This document shows, piece after piece, positions 4,693 through 12,735 of a DNA stretch of 13,292 nt. The stretch spans positions 1-13,292 of the forward strand of contig PQAK01000136.1 of the NCBI GenBank assembly GCA_003105225.1, given 5' to 3'. The notes beneath the pieces are model-generated. The model had not been told where the DNA came from. It saw only the letters and a list, made by a program, of their open reading frames with translations, and searched no databases. Position 1 is the first letter of the stretch. Every line of letters begins with the position of its first letter. The stretch is from Deltaproteobacteria bacterium (GTDB lineage Bacteria; Desulfobacterota; Deferrimicrobia; Deferrimicrobiales; Deferrimicrobiaceae). Made by a program: the position numbers and the translations under genes.

Positions 4693-7281
4693 ATGACGAC
4701 GCAGCTCACCCCCGCCATGCGGCAGTACGTGGAGATCAAGTCCCGCTACCGGGACTGCGTCCTGTTCTTCCGGATGGGGGATTTCTACGAGATGTTCTTC
4801 GAGGACGCCATCCGCGCCTCCCGCCTCCTGGACATCGCCCTGACCACCCGGGACAAGGAATCGAACATCCCGATGTGCGGGGTCCCGTACCACGCCCGCA
4901 ACGCCTACCTGTCGAAGCTCATCCGGCAGGGGTGCAAGGTGGCGATCTGCGAGCAGATCGAGGAGCCGGGCGGGAAGGGGCTGTTCCGCCGCGAGGTCAC
5001 CGAGGTCGTCACCCCCGGTCTGGTGTTCCAGGAAGAGTGCCTCGACGCCCGCGGGAACAATTTCCTGGCGGCGGTGCGGTTCCTTCCGCCCTTTGCCTGT
5101 GCCGCGCTCGACGCGACGACGGGCGAGTTCTTCTTCGAGGCGTGCGACACGGAAGAGGCGCTGGCGGACGCCCTGTTCCGGCTGTCGCCGGCGGAGTTCG
5201 TCTCGCTTGCGGGGGAGGGCGATCCGCCCGCGGACCGTTTCCGCAGGCTCCTGGAGGGGAAGCTCCACACGTCCCTGTCCCCCGAGGCGGTGGACGGGTT
5301 CTCCCTTCCGGCGGAGCCGGAGGGGATGCCCGGGCGGGACCACCCCTGCCGGGGCGTGGTCCGCGCCGCATTGTATTACCTCCATCTCCACCAGCCGGCG
5401 GCGCTGGCCGAAATCTCCCGCGTGCAGGAGCGGGAGGGGCGGCGATACCTGGGGATGGACGAGACGGCGGTCCGGACGCTCGAGATCTTCTCCACCCTGT
5501 CGGGGGAGCGCCGGGGAAGCCTGCTGTGGGCGATCGACCGCACGAGGACGCCGATGGGGGCGAGGCTCCTGCGGACGTGGCTTGCGGCCCCGCTGGTCGA
5601 CCCGGCCCGGATCGGGGAGCGGCACGACGCCGTCGCGGAGCTGGTCGAGGTGCCGTCCGCCCGGCAGGAGCTCTCCCGCCACCTGTCCGGGATGCCGGAT
5701 CTCTCCCGGCTGGCCTCCCGGCTCGCCCAGGACCGCTCGGGCCCGCGCGACATCGCCGCCCTCGGCGGCGCGCTCGCCCTGCTGCCGGAGGTGCGCTCCG
5801 CGCTGGCCGCGGCGTACTCCCCGCTGCTGATCGAGGCGAGGGACCGCCTGGGCGAACATTCCGGGGCGGTGGGAAAGATCCGCGGCGCGCTGCGCGACGA
5901 GCTTCCCGCGGGGTACAAGGAAGGCGGCGTGTTCCGGGAGGGATTCGATGCCCGGGTCGACGAGCTGGCGCACCTGTTGACCCACGGGAAGGCGCTCCTT
6001 GCCTCCCTGGAGGAGCGCGAGCGGCAACGCACGGGGATCTCGAGCCTGAAAGTCCGCCACAACCGCGTTTTCGGATATTCCATCGAGGTTTCCAGGTCGA
6101 ACCTGGACCGGGTTCCCGGCGATTACATCCGGAAGCAGACGCTGGTCAACGCCGAGCGGTTCATCACGCAGGAGCTCAAGGAATTCGAGGGGAAGGCCCT
6201 GCGCGCGGAAGAGGAGCGCAACGCGAGGGAAGAGGAGCTGTTCCTCGCGTTGCGGGAGGAGCTCAAGGGCTTCCTTCCGGAGATCGTCCGCGCGGCCGAG
6301 GCGCTTGCCGGGATCGACGTCCTGCTCTCGTTCGCCGAGACGGCGGCGTCCGCGGCGTTCGGACGGCCCGTCGTGAATGCCGGCCGCGATATCGTCATCG
6401 AGAACGGACGGCATCCCGTCGTCGAGAAGATCCTGGGGCGGCACGCCTTCGTCCCCAACGACTGCCGGCTTTCCCCCGATGGGTGCCAGATGGCGATCCT
6501 CACCGGTCCCAACATGGCCGGCAAGTCCACCTACATCCGTCAGGTGGCGCTGATCGTCCTGCTGGCGCAGACCGGGTCGTTCGTACCCGCCGAGAAGGCG
6601 GAGATCGGCGTGGTCGACCGGATCTTCACGCGGATCGGGGCCTCCGACGACCTTGCCCGCGGCGAGAGCACCTTCATGGTCGAGATGCGGGAGACGGCGC
6701 GGATCCTGGCCGGGCACACCGCCCGGACGCTGGTGGTCCTCGACGAGGTGGGGCGCGGGACCAGCACCTTCGACGGATTGAGCATCGCCTGGGCCGTCGC
6801 CGAGCACCTCCACGACTCCCCCCACCGGCCCAAGGTGCTCTTCGCGACGCATTTCCACGAGCTGACGGACATGGTGCAGACCTCCCCGCGCGCGGAGAAC
6901 TTCCACGTGGCGGTCCGGGAGTGGCAGGGGGACATCATCTTCCTGCGCCGCATCGACCCGGGGAGCGCCAGCAAGTCCTACGGGATCCAGGTCGCGCGGC
7001 TGGCCGGCATCCCGGAGGGCGTGGTGTCCCGCGCCCGAGATATTTTGAAAAACCTCGAATCCGCCGAGTATAATGAGTACGGGCTGCCCAACATCGCCGG
7101 CCCGGGCGCCGCGAAAGAGATCTCCGCGGCGCAGATGGAGCTCTTCGTCGGAAGGCGGTCCCCGGAAGAGGAGGCCGTCCTCGAGGAGATCCGCAGGATG
7201 GACCCCGAACGGATGTCTCCGCTGGACGCGCTGTTGCGCCTCGCGGAGTGGAAAGCGAGGATGCCGAAGGGGAAACCGTGA
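4693..7281 (+). CDS. mutS: DNA mismatch repair ATPase MutS
   Basis: MutS recognises mismatches and small loops and recruits MutL. The product is 862 aa, close to E. coli MutS (853). The mismatch-reading motif is GDFYEMF, with Phe31 stacking on the mismatch and Glu33 contacting it. The connector, core and clamp regions follow (about 120-540). The ATPase domain has the Walker A motif GPNMAGKST (605-613), LARGESTFMVEM, Walker B VVLDEVGRGTSTFDG with Asp684-Glu685, and ATHFHELT. Near the C-terminus, QMELF (814-818) matches a beta-clamp-binding motif at almost the same position as QMSLL in E. coli MutS. The protein therefore looks fully functional. The stop forms a GTGA overlap with the amidase gene. 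No mutL is in the window. The 3' part contains a promoter-like sequence at 7045-7074. Confidence 0.98.
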   Translation: MTTQLTPAMRQYVEIKSRYRDCVLFFRMGDFYEMFFEDAIRASRLLDIALTTRDKESNIPMCGVPYHARNAYLSKLIRQGCKVAICEQIEEPGGKGLFRREVTEVVTPGLVFQEECLDARGNNFLAAVRFLPPFACAALDATTGEFFFEACDTEEALADALFRLSPAEFVSLAGEGDPPADRFRRLLEGKLHTSLSPEAVDGFSLPAEPEGMPGRDHPCRGVVRAALYYLHLHQPAALAEISRVQEREGRRYLGMDETAVRTLEIFSTLSGERRGSLLWAIDRTRTPMGARLLRTWLAAPLVDPARIGERHDAVAELVEVPSARQELSRHLSGMPDLSRLASRLAQDRSGPRDIAALGGALALLPEVRSALAAAYSPLLIEARDRLGEHSGAVGKIRGALRDELPAGYKEGGVFREGFDARVDELAHLLTHGKALLASLEERERQRTGISSLKVRHNRVFGYSIEVSRSNLDRVPGDYIRKQTLVNAERFITQELKEFEGKALRAEEERNAREEELFLALREELKGFLPEIVRAAEALAGIDVLLSFAETAASAAFGRPVVNAGRDIVIENGRHPVVEKILGRHAFVPNDCRLSPDGCQMAILTGPNMAGKSTYIRQVALIVLLAQTGSFVPAEKAEIGVVDRIFTRIGASDDLARGESTFMVEMRETARILAGHTARTLVVLDEVGRGTSTFDGLSIAWAVAEHLHDSPHRPKVLFATHFHELTDMVQTSPRAENFHVAVREWQGDIIFLRRIDPGSASKSYGIQVARLAGIPEGVVSRARDILKNLESAEYNEYGLPNIAGPGAAKEISAAQMELFVGRRSPEEEAVLEEIRRMDPERMSPLDALLRLAEWKARMPKGKP
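7045..7074 (+). promoter_or_regulatory. Sigma70-type promoter inside the mutS 3' end
   Basis: TTGAAA (7045-7050, 5 of 6 matches), an 18-bp spacer and a perfect TATAAT (7069-7074) lie in the mutS codons for the ILKNLESAEYNEY region. Transcription would start near 7081, about 197 nt before the amidase start, and could serve the amidase, glnD and perhaps the genes after them. TATAAT is rare by chance in DNA this GC-rich. However, here the amino acids use ordinary codons, so codon evidence for selection is weaker than in sppA. Confidence 0.5.
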
Positions 7282-8471
7282 GCCTGCTCACGCCATATTT
7301 CCGTGCGGCCGTGCTGGCCGCGCTGGTGCTGCTCCTGCCCCGCCTCTCGATTTCCGCCCCCGGCACCGCCACCGTCTCCGGCATCCGGTTCTGGACCACC
7401 GAGGAATACACCCGGGTCGTCGTCGACCTGGAGGGCGAGGCGACGTACGAGGCGAACTTCCTGGGGCCCGACCCGGCGCACAACCTCCCACCGCGCATTT
7501 TCATCGATCTCCAGGGGGCGGACATCCGGGAAGAGATCCTGAGGGCGCCCGTCCAGGTGCGCAACGGGCTGCTCAAGGTCGTCCGCGCCGGACGGTTCCG
7601 GAAAGGGGTCGTCCGGGTGGTGGTCGACCTGGAGCGGGAGAGCAGCCACCGGGTGTTCGCCATAACGGATCCCTTCCGCGTGATCATCGACATCGACGGG
7701 AAAGCGCCGGCGGCCCCATCGGCGCCCGCGGCATCGCCGGAAGCGCGCGACGCGGGGGAACCCAGGGCCGCGGCGACGCGCGGGAAGATCCGGGTGATGC
7801 TCGACCCCGGTCATGGAGGGAAGGACCCCGGTGCGACCGGGGCGAACGGGTTGCGGGAGAAGGACGTCGTCCTGGCGATCGGCCGGATGGTGCGCGACCG
7901 GATGCAGCGGGAAGATGCCTTCGATGTCCGGATGACCCGGGACACCGACGTGTTCCTCCCGCTGGAAGAGCGCACCGCGATGGCCAACGAGGCGCACGCC
8001 GACATCTTCGTATCGCTGCACATCAACGCGAGCCCGAACCGCAGGGCGGAAGGGATCTCGACGTACGTGCTCTCCCGCGCGACCGACCGCCACTCCCTGG
8101 AGCTGGCGGCGCGCGAGAACGGCGTTCCGGTGGCGAAGCTGGCGACGGTCAAGTTCATCATCGACGACCTGTCCACCTTCGGCAGGAAGAAGGAATCCTT
8201 GAGGCTGGCCAAGACCGTCAACGATGCCATCGTGAGGAACGTGAACGGCCGGTTCGGCCGGGTGTCCGACCTGGGATTGAAGCAGGCGCCGTTCTACGTC
8301 CTGGTGGGCGCGCGCATGACGGCGGTCCTGGTCGAGGCGTCTTTCATCACCAACCTGCGCGAAGAGGCCCGCCTGCGGGACCCGGAATACCTTGGCGCGA
8401 TCGCCGACAGCGTGGTGGAGGCGATCCGCTTCTACGGGGAAAAGGGCGCATTGGCCCGCGCGGGCCTGTGA
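7278..8471 (+). CDS. amiC: N-acetylmuramoyl-L-alanine amidase, AmiC type (AMIN + Amidase_3)
   Basis: This enzyme cleaves the bond between MurNAc and L-alanine in peptidoglycan, usually at the septum to separate daughter cells. The product is 397 aa. Residues about 1-28 form a signal peptide (hydrophobic AAVLAALVLLLP), so it acts in the periplasm. An AMIN domain (about 33-135) should target it to the envelope. An Ala/Pro-rich linker (about 145-170) leads to an Amidase_3 domain (about 173-395). The zinc ligands are visible: His179 (DPGHGG), Glu194 (LREKD) and His248 (SLHINA). The catalytic Glu353 is in VLVEASFITN. I see no LysM or SPOR domain and do not make out the long autoinhibitory insertion of E. 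coli AmiB/C. The GTG at 7278 has AGGGGA at 7268-7273 and overlaps the mutS stop. An upstream ATG at 7248 would add acidic residues before the signal peptide, so it is less likely. Confidence 0.93.
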   Translation: MSLLTPYFRAAVLAALVLLLPRLSISAPGTATVSGIRFWTTEEYTRVVVDLEGEATYEANFLGPDPAHNLPPRIFIDLQGADIREEILRAPVQVRNGLLKVVRAGRFRKGVVRVVVDLERESSHRVFAITDPFRVIIDIDGKAPAAPSAPAASPEARDAGEPRAAATRGKIRVMLDPGHGGKDPGATGANGLREKDVVLAIGRMVRDRMQREDAFDVRMTRDTDVFLPLEERTAMANEAHADIFVSLHINASPNRRAEGISTYVLSRATDRHSLELAARENGVPVAKLATVKFIIDDLSTFGRKKESLRLAKTVNDAIVRNVNGRFGRVSDLGLKQAPFYVLVGARMTAVLVEASFITNLREEARLRDPEYLGAIADSVVEAIRFYGEKGALARAGL

Positions 8472-11155
8472 GGGCGCCGCCCTTGTCCCTGCCCTTCCCT
8501 GCGCTTCCCCCGGATCCCGGGGAGCTTTCCGACCGGGAGTTTCTCGAGCATCTGAAGGTCTATCACTCCGGCACGCTTGCCGTCCTGCGGGACGAGCAGG
8601 GGGACGCCGCGTCGGACGGACGCGACTCCTGCCGCCGGTATTCGGATGCGATGGACGCCATCCTCCAGGCGCTGCACGACCGCGCCCGGAAGCGGTTCCT
8701 GTCCTCCGTCCCGGACCTGAAATACGCCATCGCGGCCGTGGCGGTCGGCGGGTACGGCCGGCGGGAGCTGTGCCCGAAATCGGACATCGACCTGCTGTTC
8801 CTGCATCCCTACAAGATGGACCGGTACGTGGAGTCGATGACCGAGTGGATGCTCTACCCCCTCTGGGACCTGGGGCTCGAGGTGGGGCACAGCGTGCGCA
8901 ATGTCAAGGAGACGGTGCGGATGGCGGCCGCCGACGATTCGATCCGCACCGCGCTCCTGGACTACCGTCTCGTCGCGGGGAACGAGGCCTTCTTCCGCGA
9001 CGGCGAGAAGGAGATCGAGAAGTTCCTGTTCTATTCGGAGGCCGACAAGTTCATCGAGAAAAAGATCGGGGAGATGCGCAACCGGCACGCGAAATACGGC
9101 TCCACCGTGTACGTCCTGGAGCCCAACGTCAAGGAGGGCAGGGGGGGGTTGAGGGACCTGCACACGGCCCTCTGGACGGCGCGCATCAAGTTCAAGTGCC
9201 GCGACCTCCTGGACCTCAGGAACAAGGGGGTCGTCGGTTCCCAGACGGTCCGGGCCATCGGGCACACCCTGTCCTACCTGCTGCGCGTCCGCAACGAGCT
9301 GCACTTTCTCACGGGGAAGAAGACCGACGTGCTGACGTTCGAGGTGCAGGAGCAGATGGCCGAGCGCTTCCGGTACCGGACCTTCGGAAAGCATTACGGG
9401 GTGGAGCGGTTCATGCGGGCGTACTACATGCACGCCTCCTCCTCCTCCCACCTTTCCGACGAGCTCCTGGAGCAGGTCGACCGGTTCCTCCCGGAGGGGG
9501 GGCGCAGGCTGCTGTTCTCCTTCCGCAGGAAGCAGCTGGCGGGCGCCGGCATCCTCTACCGCGGGAAGCTGAGCCTGCGGGACAGCTCCTGGTTCCACCG
9601 GGACCCGGTGAACATCCTGGAGTTCTTCCGGACGATGCAGAAGACCCATTCGTCCCTTTCCGTGGAGGCGAAGCAGCAGATCCAGCGGGCGCTGCCCCTG
9701 GCGGGGCCGTCGTTCCGGGACGATCCGCGCGCCGGGCGCCTGTTCCTGGAGATCCTCTCGGACCCGCACGGGATGCGGGACACCCTGCTCGCCATGAACG
9801 AGTGCCGCTTCCTGGGACGCTACCTCCCGGAGTTCGCACCGCTCTACAGCAAGGTGCAGCGGGACATCTACCACGTCTACACCGTGGACATCCATTCCAT
9901 CCGCGCCGCGAGCGTGTTCGCCGGGCTGGAAAACGCGCCGACCCGGACGAAGGAGGAGGAGGAGTTTCTCAGGATCTACCGGTCCCTCCCGCGCAGGGAC
10001 CTGCTGAACCTGGCCACCCTGCTGCACGACATCGGGAAGGGGAAGGGGCACGGCCACTCGCAGATCGGGGCGGAGATCGTCGGCCGGATCGGCCCACGGA
10101 TGGGGCTATCCGAAACGGAGGTCTCCGACCTGGTCTTCCTCGTGGAGAACCACCTCCTGATGGCGCACACCTCCCAGCGGCGGGACCTGCACGACATCGA
10201 GCTCATCCTGTCGTTCGCGGAGACCGTGGGGAGTCTGTCCCGCCTGGACCGGCTCTACCTGCTCACCTACGCCGACCTGCGCGCGGTGGGGCCGGACGTG
10301 TGGACGCAGTGGAAGGCGATGCTGCTGGCGGAGCTCTACGACAAGACGAAGAACATCCTGGAGACCGGCAAGCTCAAGCGGGTATACGCGGAGGCCCCCC
10401 TGCAGCGACGGCAGCAGGTGCGGGAATGGCTGTCGGCCTTTCCCGGACCCGACGTCGACCGGTACCTGTCCCGCTTCGACGACCGCTACTTCCTGGGAAC
10501 GCCGGACGGCCGGTTCTCCGACCACCTGCGCATCCTCTCCGGGTTCGACGGGATCCACCCCGCCGTGGAGGCGATCCATTACCCGGATCCCGGCGCCACC
10601 GAGCTGATCATCGTCTGGAACGACCAGCGGGGCCTCTTCGCCAAGATCGCCGGGACGCTGTCGGCGAACGGGATCAACATCCTCAACGCCACGATCTCCA
10701 CATCGGTCGACGGCGTCGCGCTCGACACGTTCTACGTCAACTACCTGGGGAAGAGCCTGAAAGGGGCCGACAAGAAGGAGCGGGTGATCCAGGACCTTTC
10801 CGCCGTCCTGAGCGGGGAGACGACCGTGGAGCAGCTGCTGGCCGAGCGCAAGATCGCGCGCTTCGTGCGGGAGAAAGTCTCCCGGTACCGTCCGACCCGG
10901 GTGGTCTTCGACAACTCGGTCTCCTCGCGCTACACCGTCGTCGACATCTTCACCTACGACCGCATCGGCCTCCTCTACGACATCACCCGCACCCTGACCG
11001 GCATGGGGATCGACATCGCCCTCTCGAAGATCTCGACGAAAGCCGACCAGGTCGCCGACGTCTTCTACCTGACGGACCGGGGGCTCGGCAAGATCACGGA
11101 CGGGGGCCGCCTGGAGGAGATCCGCGCCGCGCTCCTCGAAGCGATCGGGGAGTGA
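8468..11155 (+). CDS. glnD: [Protein-PII] uridylyltransferase / uridylyl-removing enzyme GlnD
   Basis: GlnD senses glutamine and modifies PII proteins: it adds UMP when nitrogen is short and removes it when glutamine is high. The product is 895 aa, the normal full length. The nucleotidyltransferase domain shows GGYGRREL and KSDIDLLF with the metal-binding Asp106 and Asp108. The family segment EPNVKEGRGGLRDLH follows. The HD domain for UMP removal has His520-Asp521 in LLHDIGKGKGHGHS. Two ACT domains, the glutamine sensors, lie at about 710-780 (WNDQRGLFAKI) and 821-892 (TYDRIGLLYDI). All activities appear intact. The GTG at 8468 overlaps the amidase stop as GTGA and has no good Shine-Dalgarno sequence, implying coupled translation. 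The frame stays open far upstream, but that is a GC artefact. A TTG at 8483 is an alternative start. No glnB or amtB is adjacent. Confidence 0.96.
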   Translation: MRAPPLSLPFPALPPDPGELSDREFLEHLKVYHSGTLAVLRDEQGDAASDGRDSCRRYSDAMDAILQALHDRARKRFLSSVPDLKYAIAAVAVGGYGRRELCPKSDIDLLFLHPYKMDRYVESMTEWMLYPLWDLGLEVGHSVRNVKETVRMAAADDSIRTALLDYRLVAGNEAFFRDGEKEIEKFLFYSEADKFIEKKIGEMRNRHAKYGSTVYVLEPNVKEGRGGLRDLHTALWTARIKFKCRDLLDLRNKGVVGSQTVRAIGHTLSYLLRVRNELHFLTGKKTDVLTFEVQEQMAERFRYRTFGKHYGVERFMRAYYMHASSSSHLSDELLEQVDRFLPEGGRRLLFSFRRKQLAGAGILYRGKLSLRDSSWFHRDPVNILEFFRTMQKTHSSLSVEAKQQIQRALPLAGPSFRDDPRAGRLFLEILSDPHGMRDTLLAMNECRFLGRYLPEFAPLYSKVQRDIYHVYTVDIHSIRAASVFAGLENAPTRTKEEEEFLRIYRSLPRRDLLNLATLLHDIGKGKGHGHSQIGAEIVGRIGPRMGLSETEVSDLVFLVENHLLMAHTSQRRDLHDIELILSFAETVGSLSRLDRLYLLTYADLRAVGPDVWTQWKAMLLAELYDKTKNILETGKLKRVYAEAPLQRRQQVREWLSAFPGPDVDRYLSRFDDRYFLGTPDGRFSDHLRILSGFDGIHPAVEAIHYPDPGATELIIVWNDQRGLFAKIAGTLSANGINILNATISTSVDGVALDTFYVNYLGKSLKGADKKERVIQDLSAVLSGETTVEQLLAERKIARFVREKVSRYRPTRVVFDNSVSSRYTVVDIFTYDRIGLLYDITRTLTGMGIDIALSKISTKADQVADVFYLTDRGLGKITDGGRLEEIRAALLEAIGE

Positions 11156-11161
11156 CCGGAA

Positions 11162-11698
11162 GTGAAGGCGGGCATCCTCTCCGATTCCCATGACAACCGG
11201 GACAGCGCCGCCGACATTTTCTCCGTCTTCCTGCGGGAGGGCGTGGAGAGGGTCTTCCACCTGGGAGACGTCTGCTCGCCGACGGTCCTGGAGCCGTTCC
11301 GCGCCGGCGGGCTGCCGATCGTGGGGGTATTCGGAAACAACGATGTCGACCGGGAGGGGCTGCAGGCGGTCACCGCGAGCGGTTTCCACCGGGGGCCGTT
11401 CGCCCTGGAACTTGCGGGCAGGCGGATCCTCATGTCCCACTCCTTCGACGAGATGCAGTCGGAAATCGGGGAGAGGGGGAAGTTCGACCTCGTCCTCTTC
11501 GGCCACACCCACCGGCCGCTGACGATGCACGTCGGGAAGACCTCGGTCCTCAACCCCGGGGAAGCGTGCGGGTTCACGTCCGGCAGGCCCACCTGCGCGG
11601 TGATCGATCTGGAGACGATGGCCTTCCGCATCCTGGATGCCGTCGCGGACGGCGGCAAGGGGGGCTTCCGGGCCCCTGGCGCAAGCGGCGGAAGGTAA
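11162..11698 (+). CDS. YfcE/MJ0936-type metallophosphoesterase (phosphodiesterase)
   Basis: This is a small cytoplasmic calcineurin-like phosphodiesterase of 178 aa, the usual size for the YfcE/MJ0936 family. All five metal-site motifs are present in order: Asp8-x-His10 (SDSHDN), GDVCS with Asp36, GNND with Asn60, His93 (MSHSFDE) and GHTH with His115 and His117. Members hydrolyse model phosphodiesters with manganese, and their natural substrates are mostly unknown, so no specific role can be assigned. The start is GTG 11162, 6 bp after the glnD stop; GGGGAG at 11147-11152 can serve as Shine-Dalgarno sequence. Its stop TAA shares one base with the ATG of xerD (TAATG), suggesting coupled translation. 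The C-terminal tail (about 160-178) is Gly/Ala-rich and probably disordered. Confidence 0.93.
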   Translation: MKAGILSDSHDNRDSAADIFSVFLREGVERVFHLGDVCSPTVLEPFRAGGLPIVGVFGNNDVDREGLQAVTASGFHRGPFALELAGRRILMSHSFDEMQSEIGERGKFDLVLFGHTHRPLTMHVGKTSVLNPGEACGFTSGRPTCAVIDLETMAFRILDAVADGGKGGFRAPGASGGR

Positions 11699-12600
11699 TG
11701 GGCGCCGGGCGGGGCAGGGACCTGGACGCCCTCCTGGACGCGTTCCTCATGGATCTGCGGACCGGCCGGCGGCTTTCCCGGAATACCCTCGAGGCGTACG
11801 CCTTCGACCTGCGCCGGTTCTCGGGATTCCTGCATGCCGGCTCCATCCCCCTCCCGGAATTCCGGCGGGCCCATTTCCTGCAGTTCCTCGTTTCCCTTCA
11901 AGGGCTCTCCGCCCGCAGCGTAGCGCGCCACGTGTCCTCCGTGCGGTCGTTCTTCAAGTTCCTGGTGCGCGAGGGGGTCCTTCCCGCAAGCCCCGTCTCC
12001 GAGGTGCGGGCCCCCTCGATCGGCCGCCCGCTCCCGAAATACCTGACCGTCACCGAGGTGGAGAACCTCCTGGCGGCGCCGGACCGGGTCACGCCGGAGG
12101 GGATGCGCGACCGGGCGATGCTGATGCTCATGTACGCGGCGGGCCTGCGCGCCTCGGAGGTGGTCTCCCTGCGGTTGGAGAACGTGGACGCCAACGCCGG
12201 CTTCCTGCGGGTGTTCGGCAAGGGAGGGAAAGAGCGCGTCGTCCCGGTGGCGGAGGCCGCGCTGTCCGCGCTCGGAGAATACCTTAAGGAAGGGCGGCCC
12301 AGGTTCCTGAAAAACCAGGCGACCAATTCGCTGTTCCTGAGCCGGCTGGGGCGGCCGGTCACCCGGCAGACCCTGTGGCTGCGGATCTCCCGGTGGGCGC
12401 GGGAAGCGGGCATCCGGATCCGGATTTCGCCGCACACCCTGCGCCACTCCTTCGCGGGGCACCTGCTGGCGGGCGGGGCGGACCTGCGGGCCGTGCAGAC
12501 GATGCTGGGGCACGCCGACATCGCGACGACCCAGATCTATACGCACGTGACCCCGGAGCGGCTCCGGGAGGTCCACCGGAAGCACCATCCGAGGGGGTAG
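11698..12600 (+). CDS. xerD: Tyrosine recombinase XerD/XerC type
   Basis: Xer recombinases resolve chromosome dimers at dif, working with FtsK at the septum. The product is 300 aa, the normal length of cellular Xer proteins. The N-terminal SAM-like core-binding domain spans about 8-90 (LSRNTLEAYAFDLRRF). The catalytic domain has the full set Arg151 (AGLRASEV), Lys175 (FGKGGKER), His246 and Arg249 (HTLRHSF), His272 (LGHADI) and the nucleophile Tyr281 (TTQIYTH). Positions and spacings agree within three residues with E. coli XerD (R148, K172, H244, R247, H270, Y279), so this is a housekeeping Xer rather than a phage integrase. XerD versus XerC cannot be settled from one gene; XerD is my preference on overall similarity. 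ATG 11698 overlaps the preceding stop. An earlier in-frame start near 11566 would lie inside the phosphodiesterase gene and is rejected. No att-like repeats or cargo surround it. Confidence 0.93.
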   Translation: MGAGRGRDLDALLDAFLMDLRTGRRLSRNTLEAYAFDLRRFSGFLHAGSIPLPEFRRAHFLQFLVSLQGLSARSVARHVSSVRSFFKFLVREGVLPASPVSEVRAPSIGRPLPKYLTVTEVENLLAAPDRVTPEGMRDRAMLMLMYAAGLRASEVVSLRLENVDANAGFLRVFGKGGKERVVPVAEAALSALGEYLKEGRPRFLKNQATNSLFLSRLGRPVTRQTLWLRISRWAREAGIRIRISPHTLRHSFAGHLLAGGADLRAVQTMLGHADIATTQIYTHVTPERLREVHRKHHPRG

Positions 12601-12610
12601 CCCCCCGATG
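12586..12610 (+). other. G/C hairpin over the xerD stop codon, followed by A8
   Basis: G5 (12593-12597) can pair with the C-run at 12601-12606 around the TAG stop codon, with CATC (12586-12589) and GATG (12607-12610) extending the stem past a bulge. On the + strand it is followed by A8, not by T residues, so it is not a standard intrinsic terminator. It may mark the 3' end of the upstream gene run or be chance. Confidence 0.25.
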
Positions 12611-12631
12611 AAAAAAAACCAAGATTCTTTA

Positions 12632-12660
12632 TTGCGATTCGGTCCGGACGGCGCTATAAA
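12632..12660 (+). promoter_or_regulatory. Sigma70-type promoter for the succinate dehydrogenase/fumarate reductase genes
   Basis: TTGCGA (12632-12637), a 17-bp spacer and TATAAA (12655-12660) lie in the 135-bp intergenic region after xerD. The -10 box matches 5 of 6 bases, the -35 box matches 4 of 6, and the spacing is ideal. Transcription would start near 12667, giving a leader of about 69 nt. The spacer itself contains an 8-bp palindrome, GTCCGGAC (12642-12649). It sits correctly to start a separate respiratory operon. Confidence 0.7.
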
Positions 12661-12661
12661 G

Positions 12662-12691
12662 GTATGCGAACCGCCGTGTATGCAGCATACA
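12662..12691. promoter_or_regulatory. Candidate operator: direct repeat plus 15-bp palindrome at the transcription start
   Basis: TGTATGC (12677-12683) and GCATACA (12685-12691) form a perfect inverted repeat around one A. The half-site GTATGC also occurs at 12662-12667, 16 bp upstream of the same bases in the palindrome. The three half-sites run from about +1 to +25 of the predicted promoter, where a repressor would block initiation or clearance. The sequence resembles TGTATNNNATACA-like sites of GntR-type regulators in general form, but I cannot name the protein. There is no T-run after it, so it is not a terminator. Confidence 0.5.
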
Positions 12692-12735
12692 ATCAACGTC
12701 CCGGGAAGAAAAATCCATAGAGAAGGGGTAGTGTC

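Noticed and set aside
4576..6906. 776-codon open frame on the - strand opposite mutS
   Set aside because: It mirrors mutS codon bias; composition is low-complexity and no family motif is visible.
7073..8467. Upstream extension of the glnD frame through the amidase and mutS end (possible fusion protein)
   Set aside because: The extension overlaps two real genes, has no domain, and the GlnD family length fits the GTG at 8468.
8392..11193. 933-codon open frame on the + strand in another frame of glnD
   Set aside because: It is a GC-rich shadow with Arg/Gly/Pro-rich translation, while glnD in the other frame has all catalytic motifs.
12552..12568. Perfect inverted repeat CCCGGAGC-G-GCTCCGGG near the xerD end
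   Set aside because: It lies in conserved coding sequence (TPERLRE region) built of common GC-rich codons, with no T-run after it; most likely chance.
11698..12600. The tyrosine recombinase as a sign of an integrated element
   Set aside because: Its length, active-site spacing and operon position fit housekeeping XerD; there are no flanking repeats, tRNA or cargo genes.
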